DNA from: Alligator mississippiensis
Lineage: Eukaryota; Chordata; Crocodylia; Alligatoridae
Direction of reading: 5' to 3'
Length of the DNA: 64,000 nt
NCBI RefSeq assembly: GCF_030867095.1
Contig: NC_081824.1
Coordinates: 116,382,162-116,446,161 of the forward strand
A program made the translations under genes and the position numbers. Numbering within the stretch: the first letter of the stretch is position 1; every line of letters begins with the position of its first letter. Under the pieces are notes generated by a model. The model saw nothing but the letters and a program-made list of their open reading frames with translations. It did no database searches and was not told where the DNA came from. Positions 35,710 to 47,109 of this stretch are shown one piece after another.

Positions 35710-35870
35710 GGGTTGTTGGTTGTAGCCATGTTGGTCTAAGGACATAGGCAGACAAGGTTCTTTGGGTAGATGTGATATCTTTTATTAGACCAACTACATA
35801 GTTAGAAAAAATATTCTTTGCAAGCTTTCGGGCACAAATGCCCAAAACAGATTTTCCCTATGCCTGAAGG
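35710..35870 (-). repeat. Penelope-tail-like dispersed repeat, copy A
   Basis: GGGTTGTTGGTTGTAGCCAT, GTTGGTCTAAGGACATAGGC, ATCTTTTATTAGACCAACTA and TGCAAGCTTTCGGGCACAAA occur in order. Four other copies are in the window. On the opposite strand it reads CCTGAAG...GAAAGCTTGCAAAG...TTGGTCTAATAAAAGATATC, the form known from 3' ends of vertebrate Penelope elements. The link to PLE is inference. Confidence 0.65.
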
Positions 35871-38800
35871 CTTTCCCTATGCCATTCTTCAGGGCTTGCT
35901 TTTCAGAAGTTCTAAGCACATTAAGTCAGTAGGAGTTCAGGCTCTCAACCTCTCTGAAAATCAATCTCAGTGTTTGTGCATATCATGCCACACATTTGCC
36001 AAGAAGCAAAAATCCGTCAAAATAGTTGTGTTCCCTCCACCTCCCCAGAAACAATTCTGCTTTTCCAAAGTATTGCTAGCAAGCTGAAATCATCTTTTAG
36101 AACCATGTCCAGGGTTTTAATTATTGGAAGGCAAAAGGGGGAAATTATTTCTTATCGATAAGTTTCATCATGTTTTCAAACCACAAAAATGCAAAAGATT
36201 AGCCAGCACAGAAATGGCATGAAAAGAGATATTCAAAATAAAAACAGTTATGTCTGCACTTTAATCTTTTGGTGGTAATTTTTCATGAAATATATTGCTT
36301 TTTGCATATTTCTCATTTGAGCATTTGGTAGAGGGAGCTGTGACTTAAAATGTCAGCTATGCAGCAATATTTCAGAGATGCATCCTGTAAACACTGGATA
36401 ATATATCGTGCAGTAGAGATGGGTGGATACCATACATAAGTGCCTGAGTTCTTGCTTGCATTTTAAAATGGATTTGCATCAGCATGGTTCACGCTGTTTT
36501 GGTGTTTGCTTCTTATGAACATTCAAAAGATTGAGCCAGATTGAACCTTACTTATGCCTGCTTATGAAAAGGAAACTCTAAGCTCCATCACTTGAGTACT
36601 CATGGACTGTGCAAATGGCAGCCTCCCATAGTGGTAATGATATTGGAACTTTTTCCTTACATACACGTATGGGTTTAACATGACTCTGATGCCAAAAAGA
36701 TACTATTTTTCTGCTTCTATAGTTATTCTTTACCAAAACTGATAAATGGCTTTCTTTGCAGGGGGATAGAATTCCTCATTTCTAACCATCAGGAATCATG
36801 ATCAGGGACATGGCACAGAGGTACGAACTGTGTCACACTATGACTTGACTGCATCCTTTACAACTGACAGCAAAGGCACACACATTTGCGTGGTGTCTGT
36901 CACCTACTTTGGATGTAACTGTTACATGAAGAAAATCATTTCCCATTGAGTTAGATTGTGCCATTCCTACTCATGGAGTGTCCTACCCTGAGTATTCCTG
37001 CTAACTTCAGTGGGACTATTCAAGTAGCAATACTGCCCTATGTGAGTAAAAGTGGCAGAATTTAGATGTGATAGCACCAGTTATAGATAAGAAGAGGTGG
37101 GTGAAAATAGTTTATTGAAACATTCTTTGTCAACATGCCAAAAAGGATAACAAAGTAGGAAAAAAAAAAAGAAATAGTTTGATTTCATAAAAACAAAATG
37201 TTTCAATCAACCTGAAAAGCAAATTTGGGGGAATTTTGCTTTACTGGAAATTTCATAATTTATTTTTCCTCATTTCAGAGTGTAGAAAAATGTTAAGCCC
37301 TATGAAATGGAAAAATTGTTTTATCCCTAGCTGTATAGATAAGAACGTCTAATGCTTTCATTTATAAAACCCTGTTTTCAGTTGGTTTTGAATTTGCCCA
37401 ACTTTAACCATTCAGACTGTCATTCTTCATGCTGAGTGTCTGGCTCAGGCTGATTTATTTTTAAATTTTAGCAAAACTGTTTATTTCTGAATGAAAGTAG
37501 GAGAAAAATATGTTGTTATTCCCATGATTTTAAAAAAATCTGACAGTTTCTTGAAAAGCTCTATTAGCACCAGAATCTGGAGCAGAGACTTAAAATTGAC
37601 TAGGAGAGGAGGTGGGGGGAGATCACAAAGGGGAAATGATGTCTCTCTGGTGTCAGATATGCCTTGCATACCAGTTCTTTAGGGACTGTGGACTGAATCT
37701 TGCCCACAGACCCATTTCACCACAGGGGCCAAGAGACAAGGTGAACAGGGATGCAGCCCTCCACTGAATTCCAAGTTTCAGAGTGCCATGCAGGACATGT
37801 GTTGGTGTCGTGGGTGCAAGTGACACGTGTGTTAACCACCTTACTACCACTCACCTTGCCACCACTGCCACCACCACTGCTGGGTCCAGATCTGGCCTTT
37901 GAGGAGCTCTGTGGTCCTGATGTGGCCCAGAATGGGGTGCCATTCAACATCTTAAATGTGAGATTATCTTTCCTCTTCCTTTAGTCCCCTGCCTTATTTA
38001 CCACATACCTTCCAACTTGTACAATAAATATAGGAGTCCTGCGAACAACAGCCTCCTTCATTACACAGCTTTGATTCATTTCATGAACACTATGCACCAC
38101 GTACATTGACTACAGCAGAGTCCTACAGAAAAACAGTATATGATAATGTAAGTAAAAGCTGCATCATAGGCAATTTTAATTTCAATGTTTCCTAGCTTTT
38201 GATTGCTCGTCTGCTACTATAACTTTATTTACATTTTCTTTAGAGTTTTTATATGTGGTTATTATTATGATTAGTATTATTTAACATTGGCCTATTGCGC
38301 CATATATTTTTTTTTCTGTCACTCCCCCTTTACATGGTAAGCTTTCAGGTCAAACCAAATGTAAGTATGAGAAACACATTTCTGTAAAAGTAATAATATA
38401 AAAACAGATAAGTAGAGAAAGCTACCTCCTGCATCCTTAGCCATGAGTCAAACATATTTTATTTCTTGAATATCACCAATCCTTCAGAATTTAATTCAAA
38501 ATCAGTTCTCTAACCATTGTTCGCTTGGTTATTGTCTATATACAGGAAAACACTTGTCCTATGCTTTTGGATGCAACTTTAGTTACTGCTAAAGGGGTCT
38601 GAGATTTTCAGAGGGTTCAATGCTGACTGACAATGAAGTACCTCTATAAATGTCATATCAGGCACCAAAACCTGAGACACACAAAATCACTAGACACTTG
38701 ACAGGTTTCCACTTTTGGAAACCTTGGCCTCAAGCTCCAAGACCTGTCTCAAATTACCTTGTTATTGCAGCTTGGGAGAGCGGATGTTTGAAGGGTAATG

Positions 38801-39812
38801 GATGGAGTTCTCCATTTAAGGGGGAAACCTGTGATGTGCCAGAGCACAGCCTGAGACAGACAAAGGAGGAGGGGTCATCATGAATGAAGGGAACAGAAGA
38901 TTTAAGCCTGGCTCTGGTAGGGGAAGCAAACAGTGATGAAAGGAAATGAAACCTAGGGCAGATATGGGCAGCATGTTTTGTTCCAAACATCCTAATTGGC
39001 CAAACATGTTTTGCTTTTGTGACCAGCACTGTGTGCATATGGCATTGCAGGTTTTTCATTAAATATTACAATTTTCTCAAGGTCTTCAATATAAATTAAA
39101 GTAGGAGAGATTTACAAACTCTATCTATATAGCTAAAGCCACTACAAAGATTAATGCTGGTCATGGAACGACTCTACAAACCCATATAGTGATTTCCACG
39201 TGCAAAACATGACATGGCTCTTTTTAAATTCTTCTCACAGTGGTTAATCAAATCCTTTGTTATAAAGGAGTATTCATGTAGGCTCAAAGGACAGATATCA
39301 TTCTATAATATATCTATAATATATATCTATTTCTATGATATATCACATTCCTATATATGTGTCATAGGGTACATTTTCCATTGGATAAGCTGTGTCTATA
39401 CAAAATAACAAAGGTATCTGGTTTTATGGATGAAGGGGTGCAAGATATCATCATTGCCAATAATTATGTATTCATTTTCTAAACTCTTCTATATAAAACG
39501 TGTTTGGTGTGATGTTTCATTGCCTCTCATCTAGATGACATGAATAACTCAGTTATAATGTTACCATTCACAGCCACCCAGACACACAAATTGTTATACT
39601 GTACAACTCCACTGTGCATTCCCTTTCATATAAATAAATGACTTAACCTTGATAGAGCTATTGATTAAGTTTGCCTAGCACTTGCCATTACACTTGTGTG
39701 TGTGTGTATGTGTATGTGTTGTTACTTTTAACTTTGCAAAATTGTAGGTGTTTGGGTGGAAAATTTCCACAGTGGATGTCGGCCTGAGATTCAATGAGTC
39801 TCTAAACAAAAT
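35871..39812. other. Repeat-poor interval 5' of TCF21, no gene seen
   Basis: Mostly unique and AT-rich. 37750-37950 is locally GC-rich with CCACCACTGCC repeats but shows no element ends that I can fix. A TG/TATG run lies at about 39692-39720. Candidate ground for regulatory elements only. Confidence 0.4.
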
Positions 39813-40080
39813 GGGCATCCACAGACATGCTTGTTAGCATTCTACTAATCAAGTCTGCTCCACATGCTAATTGGAACAGTCCAGTGTTGCCTCAGCGTCA
39901 TGTGTATTAAGCCCCCCCCACATTTCCAAATGGCCATGGGAGCACTTTCACTAAAGCTTATTCACTGAAGCTTAGTTAATGTGCCCCCATGGCCATTTTG
40001 AAAAGCAGGGGGGCTTAATATACATGACGGTGAGCTGTTTTAATTAAAGCAGCTGTCCAGGAACCACTCTAATTAAAATT
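39813..40080 (-). mobile_element. Foldback MITE, related to the 59057-59356 copy
   Basis: The left end GGGCATCCACAGACATGC and internal phrases CTAATCAAGTCTGCTCC, TTTTAATTAAAGCAGC and CACTCTAATTAAAA match the reverse complement of 59057-59356. The core 39895-40035 is an imperfect palindrome with arms of about 65-70 nt around AAAGCTTATTCACTGAAGCTT. The right terminal repeat is not visible. Confidence 0.65.
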
Positions 40081-40154
40081 CCTTCCCTCCCTCCCCCTGA
40101 AAAAAGGGAACAATTTTACCATGTTAAAACTTTTCTGGTAACTTGTTTTAGGAA

Positions 40155-40710
40155 AAACTCTAAACACTCTGGTAAGGCCGCACCTGGAGTACTGCATCCA
40201 GTTTTGGGCTCCACAATTCAAAAAGGATGTGGAGAAGCTTGAGAGGGTGCAGAGGAGAGCCACGTGCATGATCAGAGGTCAGAAATACAGACCTTATGAT
40301 AAGAGGCTGAGAGCCATGGGACTCTTCAGCCTGGACAAGTGCAGGCTCAGGGGTGATCTGGTGACCACCTATAAGTTTATCAGGGGTGCTCACCAGGATC
40401 TGGGGGAATGATTGTTCACCAGAGCACCCCAAGGGATGACAAGGTCGAACGGTCACAAACTCCTCCATGACCGTTTCAGGCTGGACATAAGGAAGAACTT
40501 CTTTACTATCCAAGCCCCCAAGGTCTGGAATAGATTGCAGCTGGAGGTGGTTCAAGCACCTACTTTGAATGCCTTCAAGAGACATTTGGATGTTTATCTT
40601 GCTGGAATCCTATGGCCCCAGCTGGCTTCCTGCACCTGGGGCAGGAGGCTGGACTCGATGATCTTCCAAGGTCCCTTCCAGCCCTAGTGTCTATGAATCT
40701 ATGAATCTAT
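40155..40710 (+). mobile_element. CR1 LINE, 5'-truncated, with intact 3' tail
   Basis: LVRPHLEYCIQFWAPQFKK, RVQRRATCMIRGQ, RAMGLFSLDKCRLRGDLVTT and LDIRKNFFTIQAPKVWNRLQ are classical CR1 ORF2 C-terminal motifs. One in-frame stop lies at about 40409-40411. The 3' UTR ends GGTCCCTTCCAGCCCTAGTG, then the octamer-like tail TCTATGAATCTATGAATCTAT shortened to two to three units. This copy is closer to consensus than 13225-13979, so it is probably younger. Confidence 0.92.
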
Positions 40711-42318
40711 AACACCCCCATGCTTTGAAGCAGAGATGTAAAATTTGGCAGGTACAGTTTTTACCATCACTGTGGAAACATGCCCATATTTGCCCAAATC
40801 ACAAGGCTTTTAAAGATTTGTTCCCACAACCTATAAGTGACTTCCTAGACTTTGGCAATAAAATCTCCAAGGAGTCCCTCCACGCTGGGCATGCCTCAGC
40901 CCCTCACAGCTGCTACTAGCGATCAGCAAATGCCTGAGCAGTCCATGAAAAGAAACTAAGATTGAGAGTTTGGTGAGGGAAAAAACCTGTACTGTGAGCA
41001 AGAAGGCTGGGGCTGGGAACTAGGGTTGGAATTAAGGAGGAATCTGGGAGCAAGTTGCATGAGGACAGTCTAAGATCAGATAAGAAGCAAAACAGGGAGG
41101 TGGGGAAACCTGGACTGATCATTCATATGGGGTAAATAGATAATGTAAGGGCACCCGATTCATCCCCTGAACACAGTGTATGCAGTGCATCGAATGAGGC
41201 AAGTGTCCTGTGGGGAAAAAAATAGAATGCAAGCATGTAATTAAACACTGTGTCAAAATGCCCATGCACTAAGAGGTCAAACAAAGGTTGCATTAATGGA
41301 AAGAGAGGTGGATGCCTATATCCATATTCACAACAAAAAAATATGGTAGGCATTAATCTCTGTTTGAAGCCAATGAAAACTACAGATGCATAGCACCTCT
41401 AAAATTCAAATTTATACTATACATATAAGTATACATGCAATTTTAGTAAGTTTTTAATAGCCTTTAAGGCATTTTTATAAGGCCTGAATATTTCTTCTGC
41501 TTTATACATCTACCCAAAACTAAGAAAGGCATTTATAAACATCTTCATTGAACATCTATGTGGACAGACTGCCTGAGACCTCTTACCTATTTCTGGGTTC
41601 TTGATGCTGCCTTTTAATGTGCAGTCCTTGGCCATTTGTACTCAAAGACATGAGCAACTTCAACTTGATAGCTCTGTCATCCTTGCTTCAGTCACAGTTC
41701 TTTTGCTAGTTTATAACATCAATCATTCGGCCTATAAATCTTTGCAGTGGATATGGCCATTTAAAATCTCCACCTGCACAAACAACAATCAGGCATAGAA
41801 AATAAGAAAACTCATAAATCTGCATTCTGGTGATTAGTAATTTTTGGATCTGTAACCAGGGTGTTACAAAGAAAGAAACCCCAATTCATTAATTAGGGCT
41901 GATATGCTGACAATTTGTTTAGTTTATAGCACAGGGAAAACACAAACAGGGCACAGTTAACATAACATGACGTTAGAGGTTAGCGAATTCCCAACAGAGT
42001 CCAGAGCTGGGAGATAGGATATCTTAATGCACTTATCCTATTGTGGGGGGGGGGGGGGGGGGTGTTATCTTGCAGTAGAATGGCAAGAGTTGGTTTAAAG
42101 TTTTAGGTCAGTACTACTTCTCTTGGCCTATTTAATTCAGAGAAAACTCAAATGGATAAACAGGTAAGAGAGATGATCATTGCTTATTATGATCTGTATC
42201 TACACCTTGCTCCTCTGCAGCAATTTTCATCTGAAGATTTCATAGTACTTTGCAAACATCTACTAGCTGAGAATAGTATCCTTGTGACGTAGTTTGTGGT
42301 GTTTTTACTACGTACATT
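40711..42318. other. Unique DNA with an 18-G run, no gene
   Basis: The G run at 42045-42062 is the only notable low-complexity feature. The small frames at 40725-41798 have no domains. Confidence 0.45.
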
Positions 42319-42457
42319 AGGGTTGTTGGTTGTAGTTGCGTTGGTCTAAGAACATAGGCAGACAAGGTTCTTTGGGTAAATGTAATATTAGACCAACTAA
42401 ATAGTTGGAAAAATTGTTCTTTGCAAGCTTTTGGACACAACAACCTTCTTCAGGCAT
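42319..42457 (-). repeat. Penelope-tail-like dispersed repeat, copy B
   Basis: Same phrase order as copy A: GGGTTGTTGGTTGTAGTTGC, AGACAAGGTTCTTTGGGTAA, TTAGACCAACTAAATAGTTG, GCAAGCTTTTGGACACAA, CCTTCTTCAGGC. The short minus frame through it is not a gene. Confidence 0.65.
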
Positions 42458-42594
42458 ATCAAGAGTCTACTGGTGAATTGTGTGCTCTTCTGTGTAGAAT
42501 AGAAGCCAAAATGTGCTGTTGAGTTTGTTTTTTTTCTTTTTCATGTTGTGAAGTTTCCATTTCAAATGGCAAAATTCACTATCTTCCCTACTTT

Positions 42595-42687
42595 AGGGTT
42601 CTTGGTTGTAGCCATGTTGGTCTAAGGACATGGGCGACAAGGTTCTTTGAGTAAATGTGATATCTTTTATTAAACCAACTACATATA
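42595..42687 (-). repeat. Penelope-tail-like dispersed repeat, copy C (partial)
   Basis: GGGTTCTTGGTTGTAGCCAT, GTTGGTCTAAGGACATGGGC and ATCTTTTATTAAACCAACTA match copy A. It breaks off at CTACATAT. It lies 138 bp after copy B in the same orientation. Confidence 0.65.
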
Positions 42688-43856
42688 GGAGGACTGATGC
42701 AATGCTCACAGAAGTCAATGAGAGGCTTTCCAAAGGCTGGTTTGATTTGATCCTGCATGGTTCAGTTGTGTCTCACCTAAATTTTTAAACAAGTCTCCTG
42801 AGTAATTGTCTTCCCTTGAGACCAAATCATGTATTCTGGAGTCACATCAGGGCTGTCTCTACATGTGGATCTACTTCCTGAAACAGCCTTGTTCTCTCCT
42901 CCCACACATCTACCCAACCCAGTCTGCAGGGACTTTATTGGGTCCAAGATCTGTGAGTGTAGAGGGAACAAGATAGGGAAGGAAATGTAGCAGGCTGCAT
43001 TTACTCTTCTGCCTATACTGGGTCCAGGGAAAAGAGGAGTTCAACTATTGGCCTCAAAGGGAGAAGAATTAGGCCAAAACCAATTCTTTTTGAAAAGCCT
43101 ATTAAAGATTCATTAAAAAAATAAAATCTTTACCTGGGTCTTAACCTACAGAGTTATGTTTAGACATTCAAATGATCAGTGCTGAGCTAACTCTGCACTC
43201 CTTAAAATCCCTGTTAAAACTCCCTTTGACTTCAACAGGATGAAGCCAAAGCTGCTTACTTTTGAAATTCCCCACTCTATGGACCTCCCCATGCCCAGGA
43301 AAAACTCCCTCATCTTTGGTTTTGCATTACTCCAGCTATGTACAACTAGCATCTACTACTTAATGTGAATGAAAGACACGGCATGCTCTTTACAAGAAAT
43401 ATATGGAATTAAATGGATGTTTTATTTCAAAGCAGTTTACTATGCCATTCTTGTAATACTGGTAAAACGATTATTCTGCCTACATACAAGTGCATGTTTA
43501 TTTCAGTGTTGTTAAAAGCAGTCTGACCTGAATACAGAAAGCTTTGCCTGTCTATTGGAAGAATGCCACAGAGCTTTGCAGGGTGGGTTGCCTTAAGATG
43601 CACCCTAGAAATCACTACAGAGCATCTTCACAGATGGCATTTTTACAGTCTCTTTTCTACCTTGAATCACTCCCACTGTAGTGTCTCCTCTACTCACCTT
43701 TGGCATTTTTGCCTCTTTTGCTTTTTTTTTTCTCCCTCCTTTCCCTGCTTTACCTTTTGTCTTTCAAATTTCTACCTACATACATTCTCACTGACATCCT
43801 GCCACACTTTTGGCTTCTCTCATTCCTTGGAGTCTCAGAACAGCAGAGACTCCCTG
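42688..43856. other. Unique DNA with faint old repeats
   Basis: 42690-42765 and 43160-43260 contain phrases of the 'TTGACTTCAA' old amniote repeat type. No coding evidence; the frame 43563-43883 is pyrimidine-rich noise. Confidence 0.4.
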
Positions 43857-43975
43857 TGCCTGAAGAAGGGTGATTGTGCCTGAAAGCTTGCTAAAATCTT
43901 TTCTTTTTTTCCCCCAACTATTCAGTTGATCTAAGAAAAAATATCACATCTATTCAAAGAACCTTGCCTACAGGG
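43857..43975 (+). repeat. Penelope-tail-like dispersed repeat, copy D
   Basis: TGCCTGAAGAAGGGTGATTG, TGCCTGAAAGCTTGCTAAAA and TATTCAAAGAACCTTGCCTA form the reverse complement of copies A-C. Ends about 750 bp before the TCF21 start codon. Confidence 0.65.
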
Positions 43976-44035
43976 CATCTAGGAATTAGGGACGCACTAC
44001 AGTCCTGCCCCCTGTAGTAAAAAACATATATTTTT

Positions 44036-44165
44036 TTGATACAGGGAAACTCAAACACTGCGAGCTTACAGAGACTTGCCACAGGTCACACAGGGAGCCT
44101 GGAAAGGCTCAGATCGCCTGGCTCCAAGCTCTGTGCTTCCAGGCCAGGACCATGCTGCTGAGTGT
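44036..44165 (+). repeat. MIR-like SINE fragment
   Basis: GATACAGGGAAACTCAAACA, AGAGACTTGCCACAGGTCAC and ACAGGGAGCCTGGAAAGGCT follow MIR order. It is an ancient insertion just upstream of the TCF21 promoter. Confidence 0.5.
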
Positions 44166-44449
44166 CGGAGCTCTCTTCCTGGAAGCAGTAGTAGCCAGGC
44201 AGGATACAGTCTCAGATCATCATCCACAGACTTCTTTCAGATGAGGCTACCGGACAGAGGCTGGAAGGGACCCTCTGGACATGAAATGCCTGGGTGGCGC
44301 CACTCCTGCCCCATCCTGCAGGAGTCTGTGAAAAGGGTGACACTAGACTCCTGGGTCCTGGAGGAGGCAAGGGGAGGGGTGGGGGGTGTCTCGGGCATCT
44401 GGTAGATCCCCGATGTGGAGATCACAGAGACCTGACTTTCCCCTCCCCT

Positions 44450-44726
44450 CCTGCTTCCCGACCAGAAGAGCCTGGAGCCTGTGGATGTGGTGAGCAGCCA
44501 GCAGCAGTGGGCCGGGCAGGGCCCCTCCCCTGGGCTGCTGCAAGACCCGCCTCTCTATTCCCCAGATAAATTACTAGTGTCCTCATCAAATTCCTCGGCT
44601 TTCTCTCGCTCTTTCCCTGCCTCACTCCCGGGCCAGGAGGGGGTGGGCGGGGATCCTCACTGAACTACCCCAGGGCTTGGGGGGGCGCCTGCAAGCAGCT
44701 CCGGGTCTCCCCCCCAACCCCCCACC
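44450..44726 (+). promoter_or_regulatory. TCF21: TCF21 promoter and 5' UTR candidate
   Basis: The GC-rich stretch directly upstream of the start codon grades into a CpG-rich exon 1. A TATA-like GATAAATTA lies at 44565-44573, followed by a pyrimidine-rich CTCGGCTTTCTCTCGCTC around 44596-44613 that could hold the start site, giving a 5' UTR of about 130 nt. The start site is inferred. In human this promoter also gives rise to the antisense RNA TARID; I see no sequence proof of that transcript here. Confidence 0.4.
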
Positions 44727-45176
44727 ATGTCCACGGGCTCCCTGAGCGATGGGGAGGACCTGCAGGAGGTGGAGATGCTGGACTGCGATGGCCTGAAAAT
44801 GGATTCTAGCAAAGAGTTTGGGGCGTCCACCGAGAGCAACGAGGAGGGCTCCACGTGCGAGCACGGCTCCCCCCCCAAGGGCCGGGGGGCGGCGGGCAAG
44901 AGGAAAAAGGCTCCCCCCAAGAAGAGCCCGCTGCACGGGGTGAGCCAGGAGGGCAAGCAGGTCCAGAGGAACGCGGCCAACGCCAGGGAGCGGGCCAGGA
45001 TGCGCGTGCTCAGCAAGGCTTTCTCCAGGCTGAAGACCACCCTGCCCTGGGTGCCCCCGGACACCAAGCTCTCCAAGCTGGACACCTTGAGGCTGGCCTC
45101 CAGCTACATCGCGCACCTGCGGCAGATCCTGGCCAACGACAAGTACGAGAACGGGTACATCCACCCCGTCAACCTG
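44727..45176 (+). CDS. TCF21: TCF21 coding exon 1 (bHLH transcription factor)
   Basis: TCF21 (epicardin, capsulin, POD-1) is a nuclear class II bHLH factor that pairs with E proteins (TCF3/TCF12) on E-boxes and drives epicardial, kidney, lung and facial-muscle mesenchyme fates. This exon encodes residues 1-150. An acidic N-terminus ([18 protein letters not shown]) precedes a Gly/Lys-rich stretch at residues 51-67 and the bHLH at about 79-135. The basic region [13 protein letters not shown] (81-93) carries the E-box-contacting Glu at 88. Helix 1, the loop [13 protein letters not shown] and helix 2 [15 protein letters not shown] follow. The start CCACCATGT fits Kozak. The exon ends after NL (AACCTG) at the donor GTGAGT, 45177. 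Identity is certain from the bHLH; variation from mammals is confined to the N-terminal third. Confidence 0.97.
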
Positions 45177-45506
45177 GTGAGTGGCATCCCGGCCGCGGGG
45201 AGAGGCTCCAGCATCTTCCGCAGGGGCTGCTCCAGCCTTATGCCGGGCAGGGGGCAGGCGGCACCAGGCGCCTTCACCACGCACTCATTCAAACCAAGGC
45301 AGCTTCAGCTCTTGGAGGTCTGGCCACAGTGTCGGGCTGCGGGAGACCTCAAGCAGAGCATGGCATGCCTTTGGCACGGGCACACGCGCACCCACACCCC
45401 GTGCACGCCCATAATGTCGTGGTGAAGTGTGTAGCCCAGCACCCGGCCCGGGGGCTGCCAGGGGGTCGCTGCTTCCAGGCGGGTCCCTAGTCCAGGGCAC
45501 CAAGCT

Positions 45507-45987
45507 CCTGGACTCTGCTATGAAAGAGCACATGCAACAAAACTCTGTCCTCGAGACTACTGCTACTAATACTTATTACTATTGTTGTTATTATTTCCTG
45601 AACTCTTTGCTATGAAGGAGCACATGCAACAAAACTTTGTCTTCAAGACTAATAATTATTATCATTACTGTTGTTGTCATCATTTCCTGGACTCTTTTCT
45701 ATGAAAGATCACATGCAACAAAATTCTGTCTTTGAGACCAAAATAATAATAATGATAATAATAATAATTTCCTGGACCCTTTGCTATGAAAGATCACATG
45801 CAACAAAACTCTGTCTTTGAGACTACTACTACTACTACTAATAATAATAATTTCCTGAACTCTTTGCTGTGAAGGAGCACATTGCAACAAAACTCTGTCT
45901 TTGAGACCAAAATAATAATAATAGTAATAATAATAGTAGTAGTAGTAGTATAATTATAATAGTAATAATAGTACTAGTAATAATAAC

Positions 45988-46018
<31 letters not shown>

Positions 46019-46020
46019 AA
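45507..46020. repeat. Composite minisatellite with embedded trinucleotide tracts, ~5 units
   Basis: Units begin at about 45507, 45597, 45686, 45771 and 45854 (period 83-90 bp). Each has a conserved core CTCTTTGCTATGAAAGAGCA, CATGCAACAAAACTCTGTCT, TTGAGAC and then a variable ACT, AAT or AGT trinucleotide tract. The final tract runs on to 46020 with long AGT repeats. The cores are fairly similar while the tracts differ in motif and length, so two repeat-expansion processes are superimposed. Confidence 0.9.
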
Positions 46021-46173
46021 TCTACTACTACCCTAAATATATTAGGGGATATTAGGGATTTATATGATATAATTTATATGATATTTCTAATCCTATGAGT
46101 TATTATTATACATAATAATAATAAAAAAGCCAACCCATGGGTTTCCGTTTTCCAAGATGTACGATGTTCACAC

Positions 46174-46321
46174 CATCACAGAAAGTTAGTGTTGGAAGGG
46201 ACCTCAGGAGGTCATCTAATCCAACCCCCTGCTCAAAGCAGGACCATGTTGTCCAGCCACATCATCCCTGCCAAGGCTTTGTCTAGCCAGGGCTTAAAGA
46301 CCTCCAAGGATGGAGAGTCCT
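46174..46321 (-). mobile_element. CR1 LINE 3' end in TCF21 intron 1
   Basis: ATCACAGAAAGTTAGTGTTG, GAAGGGACCTCAGGAGGTCA, TCTAATCCAACCCCCTGCTC and CTTAAAGACCTCCAAGGATG form the reverse complement of a standard CR1 3' UTR. It is antisense to TCF21. Confidence 0.85.
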
Positions 46322-46388
46322 TGATACATGTTTCTGTATCAAGGTGTATTTGAAATAGGGGACGGGGGGTGGACTTTGAATCTTAAAC

Positions 46389-46512
46389 ATCACAGGGAAG
46401 TAGGGCTAGAAGGGACCTCCAGAGGTCATCTAGTCCAGCCTCCTGCTTAAATCAGGATCATCCCTGTCCAAACCATTTCCTACAGATCTCACCTATTAGC
46501 AAAACTAGGAAT
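46389..46512 (-). mobile_element. Second CR1 LINE 3' end in TCF21 intron 1
   Basis: ATCACAGGGAAGTAGGGCTA, GAAGGGACCTCCAGAGGTCA and TCTAGTCCAGCCTCCTGCTT indicate another CR1 subfamily in the same orientation, 67 bp from the first. Confidence 0.85.
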
Positions 46513-47109
46513 TACCTAAATTAAGCACAGATTTAAAAGACGTGGTCGGTGGGGGGCGGGTTTACATAATGGTGTAGAAAGAGTTAGAAACACCGACGTC
46601 TCTCTCAGATCTAAGGGCGGGCACGCTTCACTATCACATCGCAGATCTCCAAGGGGTGGCCACTGTGTTGGGGTATTCTCAGGGCAGGCAGGTCGATCCA
46701 TCCGAGGTCACTGTCACACCTACCTCTTTGTGGGCGTGAGGGGGTCCTGATTTAATCGCAGGGCCAAACAGTTGTGATCCAGTAAGTGTTGTGGTGGCTA
46801 ACACAGAGAAGGTGGTTAGCCTAATTGGAAGCCATTAGGGTTCTTGCTGATCCCTCTCTTTATTAACAGAGATTGAGAGATGGTCAACAGCAGTTCCTTA
46901 GTTCTCAGCCCGATCCAAAACAATAAGGAAGACACCAAATAAATCCTTTTTTTTTTTCTTTAAAAAAGTGGTTCAATTACATCTTTTTAAAAACAATTAA
47001 AATGTGAGGATATGTTTGAACCCGGCATTTTATAGCGGGGATTTCAATGGCATTCTTTTTCTTGAAGTGTCTTCCCGGAGCCTCATGCTCCGTGGGGGTG
47101 AAGGGGGTA

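Noticed and set aside
44450-44726. TARID antisense lncRNA
   Set aside because: Known from human at this locus, but nothing in the sequence alone shows its exons or start.
44622-45284. 220-aa minus-strand frame and the 211-aa + frame over TCF21 exon 1
   Set aside because: Both are shadows of the GC-rich TCF21 exon in other frames. Neither resembles a known protein.
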